Shown in pieces: positions 36,466 to 50,800 of a stretch of 64,000 nucleotides of DNA. Both the position numbers and the translations under genes were made by a program. A model generated the notes under the pieces. It did not search any database. It was not told the origin of the DNA and saw only the letters and a list, made by a program, of their open reading frames with translations. Positions within the stretch are counted from its first letter, which is position 1. The number at the start of each line of letters is the position of its first letter. Origin of the DNA: Nilaparvata lugens (Eukaryota > Arthropoda > Insecta > Hemiptera > Delphacidae); assembly GCF_014356525.2 (NCBI RefSeq), contig NC_052514.1, forward strand, positions 5,670,525-5,734,524. The letters are read 5' to 3'.

Positions 36466-36550
36466 GGCAACTGCCAACTTCAACCAGTTCTATATGGAGC
36501 ACCACACAAAGTGAACAGCAGTTGGTAGAGGTCTCAACAAAGAAAGCATA
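36466..36550 (+). CDS. M13 peptidase exon a: cytoplasmic N-terminal tail
   Basis: Acceptor tttttctag, donor GTGAGT. Reads QLPTSTSSIWSTTQSEQQ then LVEVSTKKA. It joins in phase to the transmembrane exon. This is the least certain exon because the tail is not conserved, and its own upstream partner (phase 1) was not found. Confidence 0.6.
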
Positions 36551-39500
36551 GTGAGTATTGAAATTCAAATTGGAGGTTAAAAATTGAGTAAGTTTAAAAT
36601 AAAAATCTCAATGCCCTTTTTGAATTATTTTATCACAACATGCAAGAACAAATTTCGTACTGAAATTTTTATTTTTCTTTATATATTATTTATATCACAA
36701 GTAGCCCTATACAGAAAAGAGATATTGAGTAAGTTAGTAGAGTAGAGAAAGTAGAGAGAACATCTAAGTTTTGTTTCACCTCATAAAGAGCATTTTTCTC
36801 ACAATATTAAGCTCTGAAGAATTAGTTGATTCATGAAAATATTTGAAAAATGAGTTAATAGTAATTCAATATTGGACAGAAATTGGTGGATCCAAACAAT
36901 GTTATACTTTTTTAATAAGATTGAATGAATTCCAAACGATTTCTCATTATTTTGCTCTTCCCACAATAAGCTCTAAATATTATTCTTTATTGATTCTTCA
37001 ACACAAATGACAATGTATAGCCAGGTCTTGCAAGACCCATTGCATACTACCACTACATTATAATGGAAACAAATGAGAAAATTAACGTATTCAGAACAGA
37101 GAATAAATATGTAGATGAGTAGATAACTTCTAGAAACAAAGAGTAGAACATATTTGTTATAGATACAGAATAGGAATGAGAATACACCTGAAATTCTATC
37201 AATACTAAATTGTTATTCAATTATAACAAATCAAACTTTAGTGATAATCATTCATAATAATCATATAACAAACCACTTTACTTTCGAAAATGGAGAATTT
37301 TCCCATCCGTAGACCTGCAATTAATTTGTGCCCAGCAAGATAAAATTCAATCTATATCTGAGCGCACACGGCACAAAATTAACTTTTCATGAATAATTGC
37401 CAACTGGACTTCTTGGAAAATCAGCTTTTTACTCACATAATCGTGGACGCAAGCCGTTTTGACAGTCTTAATTGGTCCCCCCATAAATTAACGTTAGCAG
37501 GCTACTCTATCAGGGAAAATAATTGAAAAGATAATGTATTGAAAGCTTAACGAAGTGAAAAGTCACCAGTGATAAAGGAGGTGGTTGGAAGGAGGATGTG
37601 AAGTAGAAGAAAGTGGTGAAGGAGGAGGAGGTGGAGGAGGTGGAGGAAGAGGAGTAGGAGGAGAAGAAGAAGAAGGAGAAGGAGAAGGAGGAGGTGAGGC
37701 AGGAAGAAGAGGAGAAAAGACGAAGAGAAATAGAATAAATTGTAGATAAGGAAGAACGTTTGAATTTGAAGAAAAAAAGGAAAGAAATAGGTGAAATTCT
37801 AGTCAGCTTGTCATTTAAGCCCTTTTTATCAGTAAGGAACCACTGATAAAAATCAAGACATGTCAGTTCCAAAAAAGTTTTGCATAGTGTGTAGGCCTAT
37901 TCAGTTTTCTTCACCGGAAAATCAGTTCCTCCAAAAATTCAGCGGTATTAGGACATGGATTGTGGTTCTAAGCGTTGTTCAACACTGATAATTTCCCCGT
38001 ATTAATCCTTTCATTGATTCTGTTTTGATGTAATTCTAACTTGATCTTATAGTGGTGTTGTGCATTAATGAATCAAAAATGTGATAATTTGAATGAAATG
38101 AGTGTTTTACGCTATGATGACTCCTATTGAACATAGATCAGTGGTTATAGGAGTTACATTATCTACATCAAAAATGTTTTTCAGAGTGGCTCGTCTATCC
38201 TTTGGGAAATGCATGAGGAATTATTCCTGGTACAGTAAATAATCATTAAAATATATAGTTCTTGCGTTGATTTAATCTCCACAATTTTTGCTATTGAATG
38301 TTTAGCCTACTGTTGAGATCTTAATATATTATAAGCTGCACACATTATACTGATTTTCTATGATATTATAATACAGGAAAAATTTGGCTTAGGAGATAGG
38401 AAATTCACGAATGATGCATCATCAAGTCTGTACGACTGATTAACTCAAAATTTTGCACATAAATTCTTAATTTACCGAGGATGGTTATAGGCTTATTTCC
38501 AATTCAGTAGGTCAAGTTCTCAGTTTGTCAAGTTTTTTAATTAGACCCTTGCAGAGCACGGGTTACCTGATTGTGATAAATGGTTCAATATAATTGAATT
38601 TCATTGGACAAGCAAATAACTAATTGAAATCTTCCTCATATTGAGCATATTATATTTCTTATTATTGCCAAATACATAATTCTGTTTTTTTAATTTTTCC
38701 AGTTTACAAAGGAGACCTACCAGAAGAAGAATAGAATGTTCATTGACAGTCTCCATCATTCTCTTAGCAATAGTAGCTTCCATACTCATCTTTGTAACTG
38801 TATATTGTGAGTAATCCAATTCCAATATTTCTTGATTTTTTGTGTAGTTGAGAAGTTGATATTGTGGTAATTATTCATATTGAATGAAAAAGACTAAGAA
38901 ATTGTCAAAAAACCACTGATTTATCTGATAAACTGTTTATCAGAGATTGACAATGGTGTAATAACCGAAACCGGTCTTTCTAATTATCAATAAATCAGTG
39001 GTTTTTTTGACAATTTCTTAGTCTTTTTCATTCAATATTTCTTGATTTCTCTCATGTTTTTTAAATGTAGGATTCATCCATTTTTTTTTTTTTTTGATAA
39101 ATCCATAGCATGATTATTTTGTTCGAAATCCTAGTGTAGGCTTAAAATTGTGGTTAATGACATATACTAATAATTAATATTATTGTATAAAGATATCATA
39201 AGAAAACCTGATTTATCCTAATAAAACTCAGTTGAAAAAAACCATTGCATGTTTAAGTCGAATAATCAATATTGGTAGGAAAAATAAAGTTAAAAATAAT
39301 TAGTGGCATGAAAAATTGAATAAATACGAATTTTATAAATACCAATGAAAAGTTCTAGGTATAGGTTTAAGCCTATCTATTCCTCCTTGAGGATCGAGTG
39401 TAATTTGAATTGAAATAATATAACAGTATAGTAAATTGAATGGATAACATTATTCCAAGTGAATCAACTTATAAAATCATTAAAATATTTCATATTTCTA

Positions 39501-42500
39501 CACATTTATTTACGATTCACATTTCAACCAACTAAATTTCAAAATTATTTTCCAGATTTCAAACTCAAGGATCAAATTGGCAGTCTATGTCTAAGTGCCC
39601 AGTGCATACATTCAGGTAATTATGAATTTTCATATTATATTTGAAACTTCACATTTGGAAATGAGCCCAAATAAATAATGTTGTATATTGTGTACTATAT
39701 TTCACCATGGAGAAAATATAGCATAAGGAAAATTATGTTATTGTTATTGAATATTCACACATGTTACGCAAATAAAGAGTCCTGGTTACCTACCTGATAC
39801 CTTACCTTATAATACCTTATACGTTATACCTTATACCTTGAGGTACCTATACCTGTTACCTTATACAGAGTCCTGTATAATATAAAGACATAGTATTTAA
39901 TACTGTGTTAATGAACTAGTAAATATTAGAGACTGTGTTCTATAAAGTAATTAATCTCCATATCGACTATCTGAATACTTGTTAGTTGATTGAATTATTG
40001 CCTGTAGTAGAGTTGATTATCTGTGTTTTAGCGTGTCAATTCTTTCATCTATTGATTTGTAGTACAATATAAAGTGCAATTATAACTTCAAGTGGTGTCA
40101 GCTCATTCTGTAGTTTAATAACTCACTATTAGTTCTGTGAACATAAACCTCACGCAGTTTTCTCATCCACAAGTATCTGATGTCACCTGTTCTAGTTGGA
40201 TCAGTTGAATCACAATTCACAGTTGAATTATAATTTACTCTTGAAAACTGTTATTTTTTTCTCCAAGATCAAAAACTCACTTATATGTTAATAAACCCAG
40301 TTCACGTTTGAATTTGTAACCCATATGATAATATTTATCCAGTTCCGTGATAAACTTTCCATCTGATAAAAATATTTCTCAACTATTTAAAAATTGATTA
40401 TTTTCAATCAACAATATTATAATTTCTTCAGCATTCAGATTATTTAATCATTTTTTAATTTATTTCCAATCACCTATTGAGTTTGCTTTACAAATGTGAG
40501 AATATTGATACTGATGGTCACGCATCATAAAAAATATTGAAATCCTACCTTATAGAAATAGACATGACCAGACATCTGTGTAATGCATGCAATGAATAAT
40601 CCACTTGTCAGCTGATTGATTATGAATAATTCTATAGTCTGATTGATCAAAGTGGATGATATATAGTAATATCAGATAGAGTATAGAGGAATTTCCTTTT
40701 CTTTTCATATTATCCTTGAAATGCAAAATTTCAATAAACCTTGTTCATACATCGATGCGGAGTTGAAAAAGGGATATTCCTGCCAAATCTCATCAAATTC
40801 TATCAACGCGTTTGGCCGTAATCGCGTTACATATACAGACTGACAAAAGAAGATCCGAGCTAAAACATAGACCTCACTAGAACAAGAACTAGTTTTGTAG
40901 AGAGAAAATCCGTAACACTATGTTCTCTCTATGAGTTCACCTTATTCTGAATATGATATTTTCAAAGTTATATTATATGGTACGATAAATAAAACTTTCG
41001 AAGTAGTATTATTGCAATAAATATAAGAAAATAAATCAGTTAGCACTCTATCTACTTCATTAGATTGATTCATCTTAAATTCATTAGATGCTTACAATTA
41101 ATTAAATTGAAATTTTGATTGCAGCTTCCAGTCTACTCTCATCAATGGACAAAAGCACACATCCCTGCGATGACTTCTTCCGATTTGTGTGTGGGAATTG
41201 GCATCAGGAGCATCCAATTCCTCAGACCAGTGTCAACACAGACTGGTTCACCGAAAGAAGTGATCGTGCTATTTCTGCCATCACATGTAACTATTTATTC
41301 ATTCATTCAAATCAAATCCATTTATTGCCAACGACAAGTATGAAACAAGTTCAGACCACGTCATAAAATTAGTGAAAAATTGGAAAGTCGCACATAACCT
41401 TTATTATTTGAAAAATTTATTTCATAAAATTGGGATGAAAAGAAGTTTTTGGACTGTAGTCTGTTTCTTTGTCCTTAAGCTGATTGTAAATGATAAATAA
41501 ATAAAAATCACAGAGTCATTGTTATACATGTATCTACATAAGATCACAAATATCATCATAATATCTATAAATTATTCATTCACATTGAAAAAGCAGTTTC
41601 TAATAAGAAAATCTTCAATTCTTAATTTAAAATCTCTCACAGACAAGTCTCTTATTTTCAATGGTAATTGGTACTCTTCTACTACCAAGCGGGGTAATTG
41701 GACTACCCCAACCACATTTTGTCTATTTTTTGTAGATAATGTTGAAGTATTCCATTGAAACGTTGAGTACTTGTTAAAAACATATCACTTTAGCTATTTT
41801 TTATCATAAAATCATTTCATTCCTCTTATTTTTGAAATTATAAGCAGATTTATCCTGGGGGTAACTCTATTACCCCACTTGGTATTCCATGTCATGAAAA
41901 TTTTTGGTATATTTCATGCATCATCGGAATACATCAGATATCAATTTAATGTTCTTATTTTTTTGCCAATCATGATTTATAATGATAACTTTGAATCTAA
42001 ATTAACAAAATTGCTTCTCTATAACCATAATTTAATTATTTGACAACATTTCCCCTACAACAATATGATGGAATGCTCAATTTTGTTGTCCTGTCAGTTT
42101 TTGATTGAAAACATATTTTTCAACAAAATAAATTTATTTTTTAATTATATTAATAGCTTTAGTAATGCATTTGATCAATGAATTGACAGAAAAAGAATGA
42201 TTACATAAAACAGAAATCTTGTTGGGGTAACCCAGTTACCTCACTTGGTATTTTGTGTATGTGAAAAACGTTGGTAGTACAAGGGTCAAAGAATCTAATT
42301 TCACAAGCCCTAAAACTCACATGACTGGATTTCTACCGATAATATTCATTTCTCACGTTCAATCCACTTCTAGTATTGTGGGAATGAATTTCAGAATGAC
42401 TAGAAAAGGATATAACATTGGTTTCTACTCACAATAAACATTGAAATATAAAAATACAGGGTAAACACTTAATTCTAAGCTTGATGAAAAGAGGTTTGCA

Positions 42501-44680
42501 ATGCGTAATCGAATTGCCATCTAGCTGTTTACCCTGTTGTCAATATTTGCAGTAGCAGAAGTCTTCGGGGTGATTTACAACATTTTATTGGAATTTCCTT
42601 TAATAATAATTATTGCTTTTATAATATTTTTTCTAGATTTTCTCCAGAAAAATGACTCAGACTCAGAACCAGAAGCTGTCCATCAATCAAGGACTATGTA
42701 CAGAGCGTGTCTTGATACTGGTGAGTAAATTATAATAATATTCAGTAGCCTCATTATTAATAAGTTAACACAATTTTAGCAGGCTACTTGAATTTCCTTG
42801 TACAATAATTATTGAGATATTACCTTGTACTATTGAGGTACATCAACTGAACTACACTTCAGATTGAAATTACTTATATATTCCATTTATTCAAATGCTA
42901 ATGAATTATTAATATCATTATTGAACAAAAATCCAAATTAATTTTCTACTGGTAGCTGTTTACCCTGTTGTCAATATTTGCAGTTGCAGAAGTCTTCGGG
43001 GTAGATTACAGCATTCAATTTGGATTTTCGTTTAATAATAATTAGTAATTCATTAGCATTTGAATAATTGCAATATCTCAGTAATTTCAATCTGGTGATT
43101 TACAACATTTAATTCGGATTTTCGTTAAATAATAATTATGAACTATCTTGTCTGAACTATTATGAACTAATTATGAACTATCTTAAATTCTGAAATGAAA
43201 TACAAAATTATATATTATATTTCATCTGTTAAGCTTTATGGTTCCATAAGCTAACCATGATATTACTTTGAGATTACTTTAATATTATAGACTGCTGAAG
43301 GTACAAAAAAATTTTGGGTAGGTACCCTATTTTTTCATTCAATTTTATAGTGTGGATTATCTAATGCTGAATGTTTTATTTTCTTTAACTTGTATGTAAA
43401 TATGTTTGAATAGATTATGCTTGTAAACTACAGCAGTAGAAAGTCAACTTTTTCTTTCTTGTATTGAGCCTATTGTTGTATTGCTCCTCCTTTAAACACG
43501 GACTTGTTCCATATTAGAGGGAGTAATTTTCAGGGAATATATTGTAAAATTTACTTTTCGCCACACTGCACAGAAAGAAGCTGTTTTCCAAGTTCTACTT
43601 AGATCTGAACGACCTTGTTCGCAGATGACTCTCGTCTGACGTCAGAAAAGGGTTTCTTTCCAGCCTAGACCGGAAAACATACTCTTTCTAGCCGCTAACA
43701 TGGAAATCCGTAGTTAATAAGTCATCCGCTAGATTGGGCAAGTGTCAACATTCTTCATCTGAAGTTGCAATTGTTTCAGTTCGAGTTTCGAATCGAACTA
43801 ATTCAGCATTTGCTTTGCAACCATTTTTATTCAATTATTTATTGTTGATTAGCGCATTCCGAATTTTCAAAAATGCTTGAAGATGACATTGCCCGTGATA
43901 TTCCAAGTGAAATTTTAAAAGAATCTGAAATCCTGACTGCAAATCTTCTACCACTAAAATCGAGAGATAGGTATGATAACTAAACGAGTATTCTTTAATT
44001 TGTCAGCAATACCTGTAGTGTGGCGAAAAATATTGTTCGCACCACGGGCAAAAATGTTTTTCCAGCTCTCAATCTTTTCTAGTCCTCGGCCTAAGGCCTT
44101 GGACTTGAAAACCGATTTGGAGCAGGAAAAATATAATTTTCTGCTCTAGGTGCGAAATATACTATTCTGGAAATAAATTGAATTTGAATTTGAATCTCCC
44201 TAAATCTCACTCAAGCATGTAGCCTAATAAAACTTTCATCTCCTATGACATTCAATTTGCAATTTGAACAATAATTTTGGTCCTATGACATTTAATTTTA
44301 AAAGATATGGTTTCTATCAACAGAAACCCTAGAAGAACTGCAATTGCTTCTAGTTGTTGAATTTGCGCTGATAGTTTCTAATGCATATTTGTACATTTCA
44401 TTCATATTACTGTTATAAGTTGTTATACTTCTGAATGATTGTTAAGTTACTTATTTGACTTTATGTTATGTATCTCATATTTATATTCATCTTGTTATTT
44501 TTGTATTCTTTTGAAATTGGTGTATACTGTTGGAAATGAATAAATAAATAAATATATAATAAACAAATAAATATAAATAAATAGATAATAAATAAATAAA
44601 AAAAATAAATGAATAAATAAATAAATAAATAAATGAATAAATAATAAATAAATAAATAGATAAATAAATAAATATATAGA

Positions 44681-44712
<32 letters not shown>

Positions 44713-44730
44713 AAATAAATAAATAAATAA

Positions 44731-44778
<48 letters not shown>

Positions 44779-44800
44779 AAATAAATAAATAAATAAATAA

Positions 44801-44845
<45 letters not shown>

Positions 44846-47800
44846 AAATGAATAAATAAATAAAACTGGTCAAACTTGTAATAGGCAACAACTCATTCTC
44901 ACTTATCTCACATGGCATTCAATCTGCAATTTTATCAATAATTTTGGTTTCCATCCACAGAAACCCTAGAAGAACTGGGTCTGCAACCCCTGAGCGACAT
45001 CCTGGAAGAAATCGGGCTGACTCTAGTTCCCTCTGTGAACGAGTCGAGTTACTACAGTGACGTAAGCATCAGCCGCATGATAGCCCTGGCCAAGGTCAGC
45101 ACCACCAAAGATCTCTTCCTGCATGCTGGTGTCTATGCTGACGTATTCAACAGAACCAACAACAAGATCACAGTGGCTGTGCCTGAGAGCAAGTCTATGC
45201 TGCCCAGGTAATATTGATTCACTCAATTAAAGGCTGTGCAAAGGCTAAAAATAAACATTCTACTGGTGATATTTTTCAAAGTTTTTCGATTTGTATACTA
45301 TCAAGCTATCAAATCTTATACCTAGGTAGCAGATATCAGAGCTCCTACCTGAGGTAGCAGAGTGTATAGGCTACTAATTAAATTCATCTTAGAAGGAAAA
45401 TATTCAGCTCTGCTCAATTTTTTTAAGGCTGTGCAAAGGCTGAAAATTAACTTTCTACTGGTAATTTTTTCCAAACTTTTTTCGATTTGTACCGTATGCA
45501 GACACAAGGAGGCAATATACTTACAAATATATTAAAAATGTAGTCAATGTCGAAGACCAATTAATGTTACTATTGTCAAATTTTAGCATAGAGAAAATTA
45601 AAAATTTATATAGCTATACACGAAGTGCGGTTAGAATTAGAGAATTAATAATGGACACAACAGGTTGAAGATTTAAGTTGAAATGCCAGATATTCAATTG
45701 TTTGTTTTTGTAGTCACTTCTATTGTTATTAGGACTGTTTTGTTGCACTAATTTTGTTTTATCGTCATATTGTTATGGATAGTTTTATTGATGTGTTATC
45801 TATCGGTGTGTTATGCAATTATTTTAATAGCATGTAAAAATTTAAAATTTGTTATAGACAATTAAAATGAAACATTAGTATTATTATGTATTGATGTGTT
45901 ATCTATCGATGTGTTATGCAATTATTTCAATAGCACGTAAAAATTTAAAATTTGTTGGAGACCGTTAAAATGAAATAATATAGTATTATTATCTATTGAT
46001 GTGTTATCTATTGATATGGTATGCAATTATTTAAAAAGCATGATTGTAAAAAGTTGAAATATTGTTCATGTAAAAGCAACTCTTTGTATGAGCTAACGCT
46101 TTAAACAAATAAACTCATTTATTTATTTACCGTATATCATCAAGCTATCAAAATGAAAAAGTTTTCTCAGGAAAACATTTTTTTTCGATCACTACTTTTT
46201 GAGTTATGAGCGCGCCTGAAGTTTGAATTTTTGGAACGGAATATTTCAAATTCGGTAAAAGATGAATCCATGAAATTCAGAGGATACATTTTCCATGGTA
46301 TTGTCGATTGAATAAAACAAAAATTTTCTGAGAATATAAATTTTTGAGAAAGTTATTCAATTTACCAAAAATAACTCAACAAGAAGCTATTTTTGGTCAT
46401 TTTTAGAAAATTGAATAACTTTCTCAAAAATTTTATTCAATCGACAATACCATGAAAAATGTATCCTTTAAATTTCATGGATTTATCTCTTACCGGATTT
46501 GAAATGTTCTGTCCCAAAAATTTAAACTTTAGGCGCTCATAACTCAAAATGTAGTGGTCGGAAAAAAATATTTTCCTGAGAAATCTTTTTCATTTTGATA
46601 GCTTGATGATATACGGTACAAATCGAAAAAAGTTTGGAAAATATTACCAGGAGAAAGTTAATTTTCAGCCTTTGCACAGCCTTAAAAAATTGAACAGAGC
46701 TCAATATTTTCCTTCTAAGATGAATTTCATTAGTAGCCTATACACTCTGCTACTTAGGTAGGCCACTAACATATTACACTAAATCAGCGATAGGCTGAGA
46801 GATTACTAATCATAATTATAGAGAAATAATTCAACCTCAAATAGAAAATGCTGTTCTCCTATCTTTCTCCACTGTCATTATAACGTGGACATCACGTGAT
46901 GACACAAAAAAATGTGATGAAATTTCTCAATATTAAGGTGGAGATGATATATATTGAGATATCTCTCAATATAAGATGATAAAATGTAAAACTGACAACA
47001 ACTTACCGATACTCATTCCAACTTGATAATAGTTTATTTTCTCAAATCTCCACTTGTGATAATTATATTAGTTGAATCAGTAATCAAGTCGCCCAACATT
47101 TTATATTCTCTTTTCCAGCTTATAACAGTCCTAAAATATTGAATAAAAATACTAAGAAATTGTCAAAAACCACAGATTTTATTGAAAGTTAGAAATACCG
47201 GTTTCGGTTGTTACACCATTGTCAATATCTGATAAACTCATGTCAGATTGACAATGGTGTAACAACCGAAACCGGTCTTTCTAACTTTCAATGAAATCTG
47301 TGGTTTTTAACAATTTCTTAGTCTTTTTATTCAATATGAATAATCACCACAATATCAACTTCTCAACTACACAAAAAAATCCTTAAATATGTTCATATTC
47401 TTCTTTCTTTCTGAATAGGAAAAGTACAGGGTGATTTTTTAGTCATGTTACCCTATTTTTAATACATGGTAATTTTTCCCTAATAAAGGGAAATTTTGTT
47501 TTGTTGCACGAAGTTGGTAGCCCTACTCACTCAGTATACACAAGGCAGTGCGAGTTTATTATCCTTAAGCTGTGTAACATTTTGTGATGATTCCGGTCGT
47601 GTTATGAACAGAATGTATTTTACCATAGAACAACGGGTTTTCATTCTGAAACAATATTTTGCTAAGAAATCGATTACTTTTTGTGGGGCTACATTAAGTC
47701 TGAGGTCTTCAAAAACAATCCTCACAATATTGATGAACTGAAAGCCAATATTACAGACTTAATCACGAATATTTCCAATATAACTCTGAAAAAGGTTTCT

Positions 47801-50800
47801 GCTAATATGGTGAAAAGAGTCCGAGCGTGTATAACCTCAATGGGTGGACATTTTGAGCATATGGTGTAATAATTTTAAGTAACAAAGAAATGTGAGTAAT
47901 AAAATATCAATTTTCTTTTGTAAATAACAAATATTATTTTTTTATTAATACCCAAATTTCCGTTTATAAATTAAATCAAAAATTGGGTAACAGGACTAAA
48001 AAATCACCCTGTATAATAATTCATATGGATTTGATAATATTACTAGGGTTTCAACAATATTCAGAATTGTCACCAGATGGAAATTACTGAGATATTGCAA
48101 TTATTCAAATGTTAATGAATTAATAATTATTATTAAACGAAAATCCAAATTATATGCTGTAATTCACCCCGAAGACTTCTGCTACTGCAAATATTGACAA
48201 CAGGGTAAACAGCTAGATGGAAATTCGATGAGCGCTACTATTCAAAAATTATTTTATTATTTTATAGCCCGGGAATTAATTTTTGTATAGTAGCGCTCAT
48301 CGAATTTCCATCTAGCTGTTTACCCTGTTGTCAATATTTATAGTAGCAGAAGTCATCGGGGTGATTTACATCGGGGGCATTTAATTGAAATTTCGTTTGA
48401 TAATAATTATTCATTATTTAGCATTTGAACAAATGCAACTTCCAATTTATTCCCATCTGTATTATAAAAACTTCAATTCATATACATTTTAATGATTCAA
48501 CTACAATATCACAGTAAAATAAGGAGTTAAGGAGTAATAAACAAAGCCGATCAGGAATGCTTACCCTTACACCAAACTGACAATCTCTGGATAGAAGCGC
48601 CCATTCAATACGAAGTCATAGCGGCCAGCCAGTCAGTCAGAGTAATAATTATTGGAGTTGTCATATTCAGTGTTCCTACTTGATGAAATTAACCATCATT
48701 CTATAATAATTAGTGTTGTTATTTTGCTTCTTTTGATAATAATTTTAATTGTTCTGCAATCTTTTTTTCAGTCATAAAGGAAGAAACGCAAGACACAGAA
48801 CTGTGGAAAACAAACTAAGGAAAGCGTTGGTAGGAGGTGACGTTCATGTCATAAAGTCATGGAGGAGATACATCAATATGGTCGTCAAATACATTTACAC
48901 TGAAAATAATGTTACTGTAACTGACGAGGAGTTTCAGAATGTGACCAACAAGATATTGGACATGGGATTACATGTACAAAAGGTGAGACAAAAGTATTAG
49001 TTATATCCTCTTGAGCTTTATTTACTCAACAATAATTAATATCAAAACAACTTAATCAAAGGATTAAGTTAATCATGTTAAGTAAGATAACATCAACTCA
49101 ATCATGAAGATGATTGGAAACGGAAAAACAGACTTATAGCCCTTACTATTCCATTCCCGTATTTTGATTACATATTAGTCCAGAAGAAGTTATTATTTTT
49201 CAGCAGTTTTAAACTTTAAACACATACATTTTGAGGCTACACGCACTGGACATGAAGTAATACGAATACTCTTGAATTAGTTGTGCTTCCCAATTTCCAG
49301 GTCTGTACGGTACCATATGAAAACAGGCTATTTTGATTTAAATTTTTATTTGAAAATTTGATTGGTGATAATCATTACGAGCACTGCACGTTCACTCACT
49401 ATATAGGCCTACACAATCATTATAAAGACAATCAATAAGGCATTCACGACTCTCCACATAACTTACTTGTCTAGTGCGATTAGTCTCAATTTCACCATCT
49501 CTTCTGTTACTTTTTTACACAAGAATATCTCATGTTTATGAGTCGTCATGATGACAAAACCTGCAGGTTTTGGGAAGATCTTATACATTGTCAAAAGCTC
49601 AATAAAAAAGTATTGAATAATAACTAAATATTTTCAAATCAAATAGAATTTATTCACCAATTAACAATAGCGTTAAGAGAAAATACATGCATATTTTTTT
49701 TTTTAAATTATTGGCGTAGCTAAAAAAAGAAATCTTGTGTTCTAGCCACGAGTTCAAACATTCCTTACTATAATTAACGTGATTTTGGAATTTATACAGA
49801 ACTTTATTGCATAATCAAATCAGTATAATACAGATGGATGGATTAAATAACAATCATATAGGCTACCTGTAATTAATGAATAATAATATTAATAATTATT
49901 CATATAATTATGTAATATAGTTAATCATATAATATAACCAAAGATACTTCAAATATTCAAGATAGCACTAGAATTTCAATACAGATCAGTAGACATTTGC
50001 ATACTTCAATAAGCATATTAATAATATCAAACATATTTAGGAAATTGATTTTTCAACGTTCAAAAATTGGAAATTAGTGAATATTTGCTTATTTTGAGTG
50101 TTTCAGAGAGAGATATCAAATAATATATTTCACAGATTTTGCCATTATTGCTATAGCATATATGCATATTCCATTGCAATCTCAAATCCTGAAAAAAAAT
50201 TGATGAAATCAAATCAAAATTTTCATTTGCTATCGAACATATCTCATACAAATAGAGTTGCTACCTATATCCAGCAATGTTGCTAACATTAATGTAATGA
50301 TAAATACCTACATTGAGAGAATCATTTTAATTTATGTTATGATGTGAATCTTTCAAGTTGATATAATTTGGTGAATTTAATGAATAATAATTTCAATGAT
50401 ATTATTCTATTGCAGCTACTGACTGATAAGAACATATCGGGAGAAGAAATCGAGAAGCCTGACTCAATGTCCCTATCAGAACTACAGAACCTCACAGACG
50501 CCGCTGCAACTGCCTACAAATTGGAACCAAAGGTGAATATTTTCTATTTACTAAATTTATTTCTTGTATTGTTGATATTTTTCTCAGTAAGCGAATTGAG
50601 ATTATGAAGTTATTATCACTAGTCCACCTTCAACTTGAAATAATTACAAATTTTCTTCAAAAAATGCTATATTAGGTACACTAACAAATGATGAAGCTAA
50701 TATATACATACAAAATAGTCCACCTTCAACTTATAATAATTACAAATTTTCTTCAAAAAAGAATGTACCTACTACACTAACAGATGATGAAGCTTATAAA

